This document shows positions 42,670 through 51,802 of a stretch of 59,628 bases of DNA, piece by piece. A program made the translations under genes and the position numbers. Under the pieces are notes generated by a model. It was not told the DNA's origin. It saw only the letters and a list, made by a program, of their open reading frames with translations, and did not search any database. How positions within the stretch are numbered: the first letter of the stretch is position 1; the number at the start of each line of letters is the position of its first letter. Source of the stretch: Lysinibacillus sp. ZYM-1 (lineage in GTDB: Bacteria > Bacillota > Bacilli > Bacillales_A > Planococcaceae); assembly GCF_001308875.1 (NCBI RefSeq), contig NZ_KQ465131.1, positions 1 to 59,628 of the forward strand, read 5' to 3'.

Positions 42670-44358
42670 TTAAAACGTATTATCAAATAAATTTTCTGCC
42701 ATCCCCTGTAAGATGTCATGCTCCTCAAATGTCATTAGTTGTTCTTTTGTTATCATTGACTGTTGGATTAGACGATTGGATTGAATCGTTACCAGTTTTT
42801 CAAACAAGTTTCGGATATAACGACCATTAGAGAAGTTAGGAATACTTTCTATTGGCATTTGATGTAGTTGCATTTTCATATGATGTGCAAAAGCTTCTCC
42901 AAATTTATAATCATTGGTTTGACAAAGCATAGCAAAAATATCATAGAGTTCATCCGTGCTAAAGTTATCAAACTGAACAAAATGATTGAAGCGTGATTTA
43001 AAACCTGGATTGGATTGTAAAAATTCCTCCATTAGCTCTGTATAACCAGCAACGATGATGACTAAGTCATCCCGTAAATCCTCCATAGCTTTTAATAGAC
43101 TATCAATTGCTTCCTTGCCAAATGCATCCTGTTTGTCGTTGATCAAAGAATAAGCTTCATCAATAAAAAGAACTCCTCCTTTTGCCTTATGAACCACTTC
43201 TTGAACCTTTAACGCTGTTTGACCTACATATCCTGCGACAAGCCCTGCACGATCTGTTTCTACAAAATGCCCGCTTGATAGTACACCAAGATGCTTATAG
43301 ATTTGACCAATAATACGTGCCACTGTTGTTTTTCCTGTGCCAGGATTACCTGAGAAAACAAGGTGATAGGTAATGGGGAAACTTGTTAAGCCATGATCTA
43401 CGCGCAGGCTTTGGATTTTAATAAAATTTATTAAATTATGTAGTTCCTTTTTGGCATTAGGCAAACCTACAAGACTATCCAGTTGCATTTGTAGTTTTTC
43501 AATCTCTTGCTCGATTTCAGGCGTAATCCGCAATCGTTCATCGTCGATAAATTCACCACTGTAAATAATCTTTCCCTCTTGGTTATAAAAATCGCCTCGA
43601 CCATGCTTTTTACCATGCACCAACTCCCCTATATAGGAGGCCTGTCCATTGGCATAATAAAGTGTTCCTCGTCCTGTCATCGCATCCTCTTTAAATTGAC
43701 CTTCTGCTTCAAGAGCACCATGCCTAGAATAGATTTTCCCTTTGCCATGCTTCATATCTTCAAAGAAATGGCCATCATATTGGAGCGTTGTCACACCATT
43801 GGTAAGCTCCTCAGTTGTTGGTGATTCCGTAGGGTAAAAGAGCTTCCCTGCCCCTTGCATATGATGCCAAATAAAATCACCTTCGTATTGTAAAAATCCA
43901 TTTGGATAATATTGCTTGCCTTTGCCTTTTTTCATGCCATGAACAAAATCACCCTCATACTGTGGCTGATTTAAATGAGGATACTGTGCTCGCAATGCTT
44001 GATAAGGGGCAATCGCATCCTCTTCATAATATAAAATGCCATAGCCATCCATTAAATCATTACGAAAATGCCCCTCATAATGAATTTTACCGTCCTTATA
44101 TAAAATGCCATGACCTTGTTTTTTATTTTGAATAAATTCGCCCTGATAAACGAGTTGTCCTTTTAAAAACATAATGCCGTTTCCTTGCTTCATATGATTG
44201 ACGAATTCACCCTCGAATAATCGTTCACCTTCTTGATCAAATATTGTACCCTTGCCGTCATAAATATCGTGGCCAAAATCATTTTTTTTGACGCCACCTT
44301 GATACATGATTGTTCCATTTGGATAAAAAAGTTCTTTTTCTGCATGATTATGTGTCAT
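42670..44358 (-). CDS. MORN-repeat protein fused to a SpoVK/CbbX-type AAA+ ATPase
   Basis: Of the 562 residues, the first 290 hold about ten MORN repeats (YEG-x-F-x(4)-x-x-G-x-G-x-h-Y, such as YEGDFVHGMKKGKGKQYYPNG). Residues 290-560 form a single AAA+ domain with Walker A FSGNPGTGKTTVAR, Walker B GGVLFIDEAYSL, a sensor-1 region VIIVAGYTE and an arginine finger in FKSRFN. The ATPase part is of the CbbX/SpoVK kind, which remodels other proteins. MORN repeats bind membranes or lipids in eukaryotes. The start at 44358 follows AAAGGAAGG. It is divergent from a small membrane protein gene. Confidence 0.9.
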   Translation of the reverse strand: MTHNHAEKELFYPNGTIMYQGGVKKNDFGHDIYDGKGTIFDQEGERLFEGEFVNHMKQGNGIMFLKGQLVYQGEFIQNKKQGHGILYKDGKIHYEGHFRNDLMDGYGILYYEEDAIAPYQALRAQYPHLNQPQYEGDFVHGMKKGKGKQYYPNGFLQYEGDFIWHHMQGAGKLFYPTESPTTEELTNGVTTLQYDGHFFEDMKHGKGKIYSRHGALEAEGQFKEDAMTGRGTLYYANGQASYIGELVHGKKHGRGDFYNQEGKIIYSGEFIDDERLRITPEIEQEIEKLQMQLDSLVGLPNAKKELHNLINFIKIQSLRVDHGLTSFPITYHLVFSGNPGTGKTTVARIIGQIYKHLGVLSSGHFVETDRAGLVAGYVGQTALKVQEVVHKAKGGVLFIDEAYSLINDKQDAFGKEAIDSLLKAMEDLRDDLVIIVAGYTELMEEFLQSNPGFKSRFNHFVQFDNFSTDELYDIFAMLCQTNDYKFGEAFAHHMKMQLHQMPIESIPNFSNGRYIRNLFEKLVTIQSNRLIQQSMITKEQLMTFEEHDILQGMAENLFDNTF

Positions 44359-44451
44359 TTGATTGCCTTCCTTTATCATTTCAGTATATGCTCAATTATA
44401 GCGTGGATAAGAATACATATGTGCGAATTTTTAGAATTTAAGGAGACAAGC

Positions 44452-44886
44452 ATGAAGAAAAGATATAAAATACTTCTAGGCATTTTACTACCACTACTTA
44501 TTCTGTATATCTCTACAATGCTATTAACGCGTGACACTGATTTTTCAAAGGAGGTTACGGAGCGTCTTGATGTTGATGAAATTAATGCCATTGAAATTAT
44601 TCGTGCCTCAGATGAAAAAACAATAAAGATTACTGAGGCGGCTGAAATGAATCAAATCATGCAGCAATTGAACGAGCAACCATTAAAAAAGGTATGGTTT
44701 GCTAAATCTAATTTTAAAGAAGCTTATTGGATAACTTTAGCTCTTAAAGGTGACCGAGAAGTTGGCTTACGTTTAGATGATGCCAAGCATTTATTCGTTT
44801 ATTTATATGAAGAAAACTACATGAAGGATTACAAGCTTGCTAGTGATTTTGATATGACATTCATTGAACAGCTTTTTCAACAATAA
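44452..44886 (+). CDS. Membrane-anchored protein of unknown function
   Basis: A 144-residue product: a short basic N terminus (MKKRYK), one membrane or signal segment (ILLGILLPLLILYISTMLL), then a soluble domain with INAIEIIRASDEKTIKITEAAEMNQI and LALKGDREVGLRLDDAKHLFVYLYE. The domain is likely extracytoplasmic and beta-rich. AAGGAG lies eight bases before ATG 44452, and the much longer open frame starting at 44233 runs antisense to the MORN gene and is not supported. The gene is divergent from the MORN-AAA+ gene and ends at a terminator. Confidence 0.7.
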   Translation: MKKRYKILLGILLPLLILYISTMLLTRDTDFSKEVTERLDVDEINAIEIIRASDEKTIKITEAAEMNQIMQQLNEQPLKKVWFAKSNFKEAYWITLALKGDREVGLRLDDAKHLFVYLYEENYMKDYKLASDFDMTFIEQLFQQ

Positions 44887-44895
44887 TGAAAATGA

Positions 44896-44920
44896 CCCAT
44901 GCGCCAAGGCATGGGTTTTT
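44896..44920. terminator. Terminator between converging genes
   Basis: CCCATGC (44896-44902) pairs with GCATGGG (44909-44915), followed by TTTTT. Confidence 0.65.
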
Positions 44921-45875
44921 AAATACAACGATAATTTTGTTGCATGGACTGGATAGTCGCAATGATCTCTTCTCTTAGCTCAATAGGCTCCATTACTTCA
45001 ATATGGGCCCCTTGACTCAGCAACCACGTTTTGATACCAAGTCCAAATACTTCTGCTTCAAAAAAGTGTGCACCATCTTTTTGCGAGATTAATTTTGCTG
45101 TCGGCAAACGATCTAACACTGCCTGGGGAGATATTCCTTTGTAAAGAAATCGAAGTTGCGTGAGCTCACCAGTGTGTATAAACTGAATACGCTTGCGGAA
45201 CGCCTCTTCTTGAAAGCGATTGGTATATGGATTTTGAAAATTTTTATCTAATTCACGTACCTGTTGAATATCATCCATTCGATAAACAATTGGTAGGTCT
45301 AGATCCCCTGCTATTAAATAAAAATAGTATTCTGAAAAGATAACAGCGAGAGGTTTTAAAATCTTTTGAGTCGAGGTCGTGTCACGCTCGCTTACATATT
45401 CAATTTCGATCATCTTGTGCTTTTCAATGGCTGCTGAAATACTCCAAATAAGAGATAATAATGATTTATTTCGATGCATATCAACATAAAGATGTTTTTC
45501 CTTCATCATGTTTCTCTTCTGTGGATCTGTTGCCACAAGAGAAATGAGCTTATCAATAATATCATTCATCTCTGCTTTTAAAAATGCTCTTGATGCGATA
45601 AGTATTTTGACAACCGCTACTACTTGCTCTTCTGATAAACAATTGTTCGCAGTATTTGTCAGCTTGTACTCTTTTGCTGCTCGCATATATTGTAAATGAT
45701 AATCCCATTTAGCTTTTTTCATATATGCTCGTATTAGATCGATATCTCGTTGTATTGTTTTTTCACCAACTTGATGTATCAATGCTTCCTGCTTCTTGTT
45801 GATTCCTTGGCCATCCATTAATCTGTCAAATATTGAAAGAACACGATAGCCTTTACTCTGTTGTGAATCTACCAT
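44919..45875 (-). CDS. WYL-domain transcriptional regulator (YafY-like)
   Basis: The product (318 residues from ATG 45875) begins with a winged helix-turn-helix (YRVLSIFDRLMDGQGINKKQEALIHQVGEKTIQRDIDLIRAYM) followed by the WYL domain (about 150-240: IEKHKMIEIEYVSERDTT ... LKPLAVIFSEYYFYLIAGDL). WYL domains bind nucleotides or nucleic acid and often govern CRISPR, phage-defence or DNA-damage genes. A TTG at 45908 in frame lacks a good site. The target genes are unknown. Only a 240-base gap separates it from the YbjQ gene on the same strand. Confidence 0.85.
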   Translation of the reverse strand: MVDSQQSKGYRVLSIFDRLMDGQGINKKQEALIHQVGEKTIQRDIDLIRAYMKKAKWDYHLQYMRAAKEYKLTNTANNCLSEEQVVAVVKILIASRAFLKAEMNDIIDKLISLVATDPQKRNMMKEKHLYVDMHRNKSLLSLIWSISAAIEKHKMIEIEYVSERDTTSTQKILKPLAVIFSEYYFYLIAGDLDLPIVYRMDDIQQVRELDKNFQNPYTNRFQEEAFRKRIQFIHTGELTQLRFLYKGISPQAVLDRLPTAKLISQKDGAHFFEAEVFGLGIKTWLLSQGAHIEVMEPIELREEIIATIQSMQQNYRCI

Positions 45876-46078
45876 AAATCCCACTCTTTCTGTTATGTCA
45901 AATGCCAAACGATCTGAACATGTTTAGTCTATATCACTACCTTACTTCTATTTTATTTGGTATAGTTGGTACTATACGCCTCCTGCAATAAAACATCATT
46001 CAATAAACGAAATAGGCTGTATTCTTGACATAATTAACAATAATTTCACAAACAATGAAGCAAAAGTATGTTGAAATA

Positions 46079-46112
46079 AAAAGGACTTTAATCCATTCGA
46101 TTAAAGTCCTTT
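46079..46112 (-). terminator. Terminator of the deoxyribosyltransferase unit
   Basis: GGACTTTAATC (46083-46093) pairs with GATTAAAGTCC (46099-46109). The minus strand continues TTTTTATTTC. Confidence 0.7.
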
Positions 46113-46117
46113 GCCTT

Positions 46118-46432
46118 TTATTTTAATCTGACAGCTGTGCCATACACTAACACTTCTGATGTGCCATCCATCACTGAAGACGTTGCAAAGCGTACGCCTA
46201 CAACGGCATCTGCACCTAGTTGACGTGCCTCTTCCTCCATTGCTTGTGTAGCGATTTCACGGGAGCGTACGAGCATTTCAGCATACTCTTTCATTTCTCC
46301 CCCCACAATATTTCGTAGTCCAGCGATCATATCACGCCCAATGTTTCTAGTCTGCACAGAATTCCCCTTCACAAGACCTAATGTTTCCATAACTTCTCTT
46401 CCAGCCACAACATCTGATGTTGCTAATAGCAT
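46118..46432 (-). CDS. YbjQ-family (UPF0145) protein
   Basis: A 104-residue protein starting LLATSDVVAGREVMETLGLVKGNSVQ with the family core NIGRDMIAGLRNIVGGEMKEYAEM and ARQLGADAVVGVRFATSSV. It forms pentameric beta barrels in solved structures, and its function is unknown, though it is sometimes called a heavy-metal-binding domain. AGGAGG lies eleven bases before the ATG. It is the third gene of a close-packed minus-strand set (GNAT, deoxyribosyltransferase, YbjQ). Confidence 0.87.
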   Translation of the reverse strand: MLLATSDVVAGREVMETLGLVKGNSVQTRNIGRDMIAGLRNIVGGEMKEYAEMLVRSREIATQAMEEEARQLGADAVVGVRFATSSVMDGTSEVLVYGTAVRLK

Positions 46433-46438
46433 AGTTAG

Positions 46439-46927
46439 TTATACCTCCTCGTTTTTCAACTCTTTTATAGCTTCCACAGCCTCTTCAATAGAAGATGTGA
46501 TAACCCCATTACGTTTAATTAAGCCAATAACAAATAAATTACGATAGACAAATTGATTTTCTAGTCCATCTCGTACCAGTGCCTCTATTTTTTGCATATT
46601 GTCTCGTCCTTGTTGACGAACATCTGTCATTACACCAATAATGGGACGGTTTAGCATGGAAAACGCCCCGATTTCAGCGGCCACACCTGAATCAATTTCA
46701 ACGCCATCTAATACAGCAATCAATACATCGCTATTTTGCAGCATCTCCAAATCTGCTTGAGCAATTGCTAAACTATCCGCATAAGCCGATTTATCATTGA
46801 TGGCATCGTTCTCCTGTGGTACGTATAATGCGATACCTGGTACTACCTCACGAATTGCTGCTGCTAGCTGCTCATTGACTAAACGATCTCCTAAAGAAAA
46901 TAATCCATTTGCTAAATAAGCTTTCAT
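46439..46927 (-). CDS. Nucleoside 2-deoxyribosyltransferase
   Basis: The 162-residue product has the family layout: MKAYLANGLFSLGDRLVNEQ at the N terminus, then NSDVLIAVLDGVEIDSGVAAEIGAFSMLNRPIIGVMTD, which contains the acidic catalytic pair (Asp and the Glu in AAEIG). These enzymes swap bases between deoxynucleosides or hydrolyse deoxynucleotides. GAGGAG lies nine bases upstream of the ATG. It is six bases upstream of the YbjQ gene and ten bases after the GNAT gene, so these are co-transcribed. Confidence 0.87.
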   Translation of the reverse strand: MKAYLANGLFSLGDRLVNEQLAAAIREVVPGIALYVPQENDAINDKSAYADSLAIAQADLEMLQNSDVLIAVLDGVEIDSGVAAEIGAFSMLNRPIIGVMTDVRQQGRDNMQKIEALVRDGLENQFVYRNLFVIGLIKRNGVITSSIEEAVEAIKELKNEEV

Positions 46928-46937
46928 GTTGAACTCC

Positions 46938-47372
46938 TCAATCTACTGTTTTTTCAAAAATGATTTTATGTCTTCCCTTTTCATCAACAAATGTTGAAAC
47001 AATATCAAACCCATGCTTGAGATTGGTGATGAGCATGGCTTTACGTGCATTTCTGCCATATGTACGAACTTTGTGAAAACCTAATGTTTTGATATGTTCA
47101 TGCTGTTTTTTCATTAACTGACTAGCAATTCCCTGCCCTCTCTTCGTGACATGAACACCACCCAACCAACTATAAAATACACCATCTGGATGTGGGTAGC
47201 CTAGTTTAAAGCCGATTATGCTTTCTTCCTCAACCGCCAATAAACAAAGAAGACCCTCTTTTCTTTCTAACTTTTCGACTGACAGCTTGGCACCGTCGAA
47301 GACATGGGCATGTAGTTCTTGCAATGGTTCAAGCCATTCATAGGGTATACCTTCTATCGTCACTATATACAT
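46938..47372 (-). CDS. GNAT-family acetyltransferase
   Basis: The 144-residue product has WLGGVHVTKRGQGIASQLMKKQHEHIKTLGF, the acetyl-CoA motif (R-G-Q-G-I-A), and RKAMLITNLKHGFDIVSTFVD. GAGGTG six bases before ATG 47372 decides the start, although the frame is open to 47414. First gene of the set with the deoxyribosyltransferase and YbjQ genes. The target is unknown. Confidence 0.82.
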   Translation of the reverse strand: MYIVTIEGIPYEWLEPLQELHAHVFDGAKLSVEKLERKEGLLCLLAVEEESIIGFKLGYPHPDGVFYSWLGGVHVTKRGQGIASQLMKKQHEHIKTLGFHKVRTYGRNARKAMLITNLKHGFDIVSTFVDEKGRHKIIFEKTVD

Positions 47373-47596
47373 GTTCATCACCTCTATCTGTTTGATATTA
47401 TAACAGAATTGCATTACCTTAGTGAGGCTTGAGCAAACAGCTCCAAAACTTAAAAGGCTCGTTTTGTATCTGGTTTTAAGGAAATCGCTGCTATTTCATT
47501 ACTGATCAGAAGGCATATAAGTTAGTTGATTTCAGCTAATAATTACTTATAATAGAAAGATATCATCCACAACACATCATTAGAGGTGCAATTTTT

Positions 47597-48631
47597 ATGT
47601 ATTTTGGCATTATTCCACTTATTCTTTTCATCATTTTTCTCCTTTCTTATCGGAAAGATCCGAGAAAGATGATCAACGGACTATTATTTAATATGTTTGT
47701 CTGTTCATTTCTATTATTTTGCTTTATTGCTTCTTTAGCATCTGATTTTTACTTTTTAAGACTGGTTGTCATTATTCCACTGATTGCCTTATTTATCATC
47801 ATCCCCTTTGCCATTATTGCTTTAATGTTTGGCTTGTTTTTAAATGCGAGAGTATTAATGAAACGGGAGGGTAGACGCTTGGCCAATTCCTTAACTTTAC
47901 TAGTGGCTATTGGCATCTTATTATTTATCCTATTACCGATTATTAATCCCGCTAGCTTGTTTTCAGCCCATCTTCAACCAATATTTGCTGGGATATCCCT
48001 AATTACGTTTTATTTCTTTATCCATTTATCTAATTTCTTATCAGCTTATTTTCTCTATCAATTTAATCGACCAAAGTATAATCAAGATTTTATCATTGTA
48101 TTGGGAAGTGGCTTAATTAATGACAAGGTCCCGCCCCTTTTAGCTAGCCGCATTCAAAAAGCGATGGATTTCTATTATAAACAAGCAGCAGTTAGCACAC
48201 CACCAACCATTCTCTTTTCTGGTGGTCAAGGATCTGATGAGAATCTACCTGAAGCTGAAGCCATGCAAAGGTATGCGATCGAAAAAGGCATTCCTATTGA
48301 GCATACGCTACAAGAAAACCAATCTGTTAATACCTATCAAAATATGCTATTTTCGAAGCAGATAATGGATGAAATCAAACAAGCTGAGGCATATAACAGT
48401 ATCTTCACGACAAATAATTTTCATTTGTTCCGTGCAGGTATTTATGCCAGACTTGCGGGCTTGAACAGTCAGGGTATTGGATCGAAGACAGCCTTTTATT
48501 ATTGGCCGAACGCCATGATTCGTGAATATGTTGCGATTGTTGTTTTGGAACGAAAACGACATATGAAAATGATTGGACCGATCGTTATTATTTCCATCTT
48601 GTTAGCTCTAGTCAGCTTTTTCTTTGTATAA
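47597..48631 (+). CDS. YdcF-family (DUF218) membrane protein
   Basis: The 344-residue product has five or so N-terminal membrane segments (1-165), then a cytosolic or extracytoplasmic DUF218 domain (about 170-310) with FIIVLGSGLINDKVPPLLASRI, ILFSGGQGSDENLPEAEAM, and TTNNFHLFRAGIYARLAGL, and a last membrane segment. E. coli relatives are SanA, ElyC and YdcF, linked to envelope integrity. GAGGTG lies 9 bases before the ATG. It is a single gene. Confidence 0.85.
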   Translation: MYFGIIPLILFIIFLLSYRKDPRKMINGLLFNMFVCSFLLFCFIASLASDFYFLRLVVIIPLIALFIIIPFAIIALMFGLFLNARVLMKREGRRLANSLTLLVAIGILLFILLPIINPASLFSAHLQPIFAGISLITFYFFIHLSNFLSAYFLYQFNRPKYNQDFIIVLGSGLINDKVPPLLASRIQKAMDFYYKQAAVSTPPTILFSGGQGSDENLPEAEAMQRYAIEKGIPIEHTLQENQSVNTYQNMLFSKQIMDEIKQAEAYNSIFTTNNFHLFRAGIYARLAGLNSQGIGSKTAFYYWPNAMIREYVAIVVLERKRHMKMIGPIVIISILLALVSFFFV

Positions 48632-48942
48632 TCTTTTGAAAGGATTCAAGATACTTTAATGTCATGAATTCTTTCATTGTGTTTTTACACCAAGTACAGC
48701 TTCCATTGTTGTTCATAAAATGTCAGATACAATTGACGTGGTTAATTCTCCTCTTGTACTACTGGATAAAGAATAAAATGACCTTTTATATCGGGCGCAT
48801 CTTTTTAAGCACTTCGATGTCGACCATATCTATAAAAGCTTGAGGAGGGAGTCAGGGATATAGCCATTATTGTCCCATTTGCGATAGTAAATTATTTCCT
48901 AAGTTGAAGCTGTTATACAAAGGTCATTTCCTATCCTCCCAT
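48632..48942. other. Intergenic stretch, perhaps with a decayed gene
   Basis: About 310 bases. A plus-strand frame near 48690-48775 reads TPSTASIVVHKMSDTIDVVN then SPLVLLDKE, which looks like the end of a lost protein, but I cannot name it. No clear terminator is seen after the operon end at 48943. Confidence 0.35.
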
Positions 48943-49392
48943 TTATTGCAAACGGCTGATTTCTTGTCCTATTCTCTGTATCAGGTGAGCTAGGTTAGAC
49001 TTCCATTCAGGCCAACTCTCGGATTCACTCCATAGTTCTATAATCTCCCTCTCTCCATACTGATCAGGAATCTCATCTCGAATGTCTTGTAGATACCTTA
49101 AGATAAATGTCAAAGATTCTTCATCTGCCATTATTTGTACTTGAGCACCACAAAATTCATTACTATCGAGATATTGGATATAAACTTCTGCTAGCGCCAT
49201 TGCACTAACATCATAGAAAAAATCGATATCTTCGAAGCTTTCCCCGAAAAAGCCCTTATTTTTCATTTCTTGTACAATATTTAATAATGTCCAGTGATTC
49301 GAAACTTTATGTTGTTCAATAAAATCCCGTAAAAAGCCAACTACATCTAATCCTTCATCACATTCCAACGCTTTATAACCCCATGCACCCAT
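48943..49392 (-). CDS. DUF4259 protein
   Basis: A 149-residue acidic, helical protein that starts MGAWGYKALECDEGLDVVGF, which is the DUF4259 hallmark. The family is found in many bacteria, often beside immunity-like genes, and its function is unknown. The track frame has an ATG at 49404, directly abutting AAAGGAG, but the MGAWG start at 49392 fits the family. It is the last gene of a five-gene minus-strand operon, 43 bases after the metallophosphoesterase gene. Confidence 0.78.
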   Translation of the reverse strand: MGAWGYKALECDEGLDVVGFLRDFIEQHKVSNHWTLLNIVQEMKNKGFFGESFEDIDFFYDVSAMALAEVYIQYLDSNEFCGAQVQIMADEESLTFILRYLQDIRDEIPDQYGEREIIELWSESESWPEWKSNLAHLIQRIGQEISRLQ

Positions 49393-49435
49393 CGCATTAC
49401 ACATCTCCTTTCATCTATGAAATTTCAAGTACTTT

Positions 49436-50260
49436 TCAATCTAAAGAAGTCGTAGTAAAGATAAAAGCCCTTCCATCTGCATTTAAAACTTGCAAATCAT
49501 TGTCACACTCTATCAGTGGTGTCTCCCAATGAACATGTCCACAGCAAACAATGAGATCAGAAGCACCCTGTAACTCATTCCAAATGCTTGGATTACCTGG
49601 AACCTTTGCTGGAATGGCAGGACTTTCATGAAGTACCAGTAGCTTAGGCTTTTGTCTTAAGAGCTGACGCAAACAGCCCATATAATCTGCTTCCCCCATC
49701 CGATTCGGTTTGTCGACTCTGCCAATAATTCCTCCTAATCCTGCTATGGCTAATCCACTATACATAACATTCTCGGCAGTGGAGAAAAAATGAATTCCCT
49801 CCATCGCGCTCAATTCAGCTTGAGCATCATCGGACAAAACATCATGATTGCCAGCGACCCCTACTACAAAACCAAATTGTTTTTGAAATGCCTGCCATAC
49901 CGGCAACGAATTCCCACTCGAGCCTCTCTTCAATGGATTCACATATAAATCTCCACATAAGCATACAAGTACTTTAGACGGATTCAAATTAGAAAAATGC
50001 GTTTCAAATAATTGTGCGCATGTATCAGCTAACTCTTCTCCCAGCAACCTATGATCGTGTTCAACTACTCCTTGTAAATCGGAGGCAACAATCAACGCAT
50101 CTAGCTCCTCAGGAAGGCCAATCACCTCACCCCAAAAGATAGGAAGCCAATCATAAGTTATTCCTTTTCCATGAGGCGCTGCTGTCCTATAGGGTATTTT
50201 CTTTATTGGCTCCTTAGGTAGGTCGACAATCTTCAACGGTCTTTTTGTTTGTTTCTTCAT
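49436..50260 (-). CDS. Calcineurin-like metallophosphoesterase
   Basis: The 274-residue product carries the five metal-binding motifs in order: IVASDLQG, VCLCGDLY, VAGNHDVLS, VLHESPA and CCGHVHWETP. It hydrolyses phosphoester bonds with two metal ions, and substrates range from proteins and nucleotides to nucleic acid. The N-terminal 45 residues (RPLKIVDLPKEPIKKIPYRT) are basic and proline-rich, an addition to the core. AAGGAG stands before the ATG. It is the fourth gene of the operon, 17 bases after the preceding gene. Confidence 0.85.
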   Translation of the reverse strand: MKKQTKRPLKIVDLPKEPIKKIPYRTAAPHGKGITYDWLPIFWGEVIGLPEELDALIVASDLQGVVEHDHRLLGEELADTCAQLFETHFSNLNPSKVLVCLCGDLYVNPLKRGSSGNSLPVWQAFQKQFGFVVGVAGNHDVLSDDAQAELSAMEGIHFFSTAENVMYSGLAIAGLGGIIGRVDKPNRMGEADYMGCLRQLLRQKPKLLVLHESPAIPAKVPGNPSIWNELQGASDLIVCCGHVHWETPLIECDNDLQVLNADGRAFIFTTTSLD

Positions 50261-50277
50261 CGAAAAAACGCTCCTTT

Positions 50278-51078
50278 TTAAAGATAGGAACCAAAGTAGA
50301 ACATCATTTTTTCTTCAGTATAGCCGTCTTGTCCTCTCCAAGTTGCCATTGACATAAAATCTGTTCCTCGTCCGCGCTCCTTGCGATAATCATCCTTTGA
50401 TACTAATAAACCTGCATACCCCCATATTTCCATAACAACATCTCTTTCATATTGATTGGACTTAAAAATATCCTTCCAGCGCTTTTCTAATTGTCTAGCT
50501 GCATCCGTATCTTTACAGGATTTCACTGCCGCTAGCATCTGTTTTAAAATCTCTATATCTTCCTCACAAACAATCAATGACTCTTGTTCTTGTACTAAAC
50601 ATTCTAGATCGAGTAAACAATACATTAGCCAGTTTAAGCGAATACCGCCCCACTTCACCCGTTCAAAATTAAGGACATTCAAATCTTCGTTTATATATTC
50701 TTCCTTCGACATCATTTTTTGTTCATTACAATAGCCACAGGCACTATAGGATACCAACTCTTCAGGTCGCTCACGATACGTATGAATCGGTAGATCTGCT
50801 GTTAAAGCCCAGCTTGATAAGGCACTCCGCATATGTACTTTACGGGTTGAAAGGCTGTGCAAAAAAGCCTTCACTACAAGATCCTTTGTTAAAACTTCAT
50901 CATGAAGCTGTCTCAATCTTTTTACACATTCATCATGAGAAATCGTTAAGCGATCAAACATCAAGCCCATCTTTTTCGCATACTGAAAATCATCCTCTGT
51001 ATAAGTAAATCCTCCCGCTTTCCATCTACCTGATTGCCAATATGTTTGCATTAGAATTTTCTTTGCTTTCTGATCCAT
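50278..51078 (-). CDS. Protein of unknown function with a CxxC motif
   Basis: A 266-residue, mostly helical protein with no family I recognise. It has a zinc-ribbon-like CGYCNEQ at about residues 113-119, a lone basic-aromatic N terminus (ILMQTYWQSGRWKAGGFTY), and a C-terminal segment rich in Arg and Gly (DDYRKERGRGTDFMSMATWR). The C-terminal part of the operon context suggests a partner role in the same system. AGGAGG lies seven or more bases before the ATG. It follows the ankyrin gene by 16 bases. Confidence 0.6.
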   Translation of the reverse strand: MDQKAKKILMQTYWQSGRWKAGGFTYTEDDFQYAKKMGLMFDRLTISHDECVKRLRQLHDEVLTKDLVVKAFLHSLSTRKVHMRSALSSWALTADLPIHTYRERPEELVSYSACGYCNEQKMMSKEEYINEDLNVLNFERVKWGGIRLNWLMYCLLDLECLVQEQESLIVCEEDIEILKQMLAAVKSCKDTDAARQLEKRWKDIFKSNQYERDVVMEIWGYAGLLVSKDDYRKERGRGTDFMSMATWRGQDGYTEEKMMFYFGSYL

Positions 51079-51094
51079 TAAAAATTTCCTCCTG

Positions 51095-51790
51095 CTAAAG
51101 TTCTAACTTGACCTTTAGTTTTTCCGCCATCTCTCTCCACGGCCGCTTCCAAAGCGAACTATCGATTTCATCTTCTGTTTGATCTAGCCAATAATCGCCT
51201 TCCATCAGCTCAAACATATCCATAAAGGTAATAACAGCACATGCTGGATTGTTCATTACCGTTATCATCGGCTCTGGACCATCATCCCAGTTGTAACCAT
51301 TGACTACAGCATGCAAAATGATAGGCGAAGAAATTTTGCTTATTTGATGACACATCTTGTCTAAAGTTTCTTCATATAAGATGGCATCCACTTCTCGTTG
51401 TTCTTCTGAATTCAAGGACAATCTGATGGCACCAGGTGTATCTAACAGTAAATCGGCTATGTCTCGATGAGCTCTTGCTGCATACCAGGCAGTAGCTGTA
51501 ATGCCTTCTGTAGCCTGTAAAGTGACGCCTCTTGCAAGTAGTAATGAAATAACTTCCTTCTGCTTAAACTTCACGGCTTTTTTGAGTGCCGTATCCCCTA
51601 GCTTATCTCGCGCCTCCAAGTCTATATTTTGTGCAAGTAGCAGCTCAATCCCCTCAAGTGGCATCCGATTAGTCAGGAAAAGCATTAACGGTGTTCTTCC
51701 TCGCACATCGCGTTCATTTACATCAAGCTTGTCCACAGCTGCCCGCACAGTCTCAAGATCTTTGGATTTACTAACCTCCATCCATTCCAT
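51095..51790 (-). CDS. Ankyrin-repeat protein with DUF4274 domain
   Basis: The 231-residue product has about three ankyrin units in residues 15-120 (RDVRGRTPLMLFLTNRMPLE, EARDKLGDTALKKAVKFKQK, ATEGITATAWYAARAHRDIA). A C-terminal DUF4274 domain with ILHAVVNGYNWDDGPEPMITVMNNP follows. DUF4274 and ankyrin proteins occur as immunity partners of polymorphic toxins. It probably binds a protein target. AGGAGG lies before the ATG, and it comes 12 bases after the DUF6138-like gene, second in the operon. Confidence 0.82.
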   Translation of the reverse strand: MEWMEVSKSKDLETVRAAVDKLDVNERDVRGRTPLMLFLTNRMPLEGIELLLAQNIDLEARDKLGDTALKKAVKFKQKEVISLLLARGVTLQATEGITATAWYAARAHRDIADLLLDTPGAIRLSLNSEEQREVDAILYEETLDKMCHQISKISSPIILHAVVNGYNWDDGPEPMITVMNNPACAVITFMDMFELMEGDYWLDQTEDEIDSSLWKRPWREMAEKLKVKLEL

Positions 51791-51802
51791 TCGACTTTCC
51801 TC

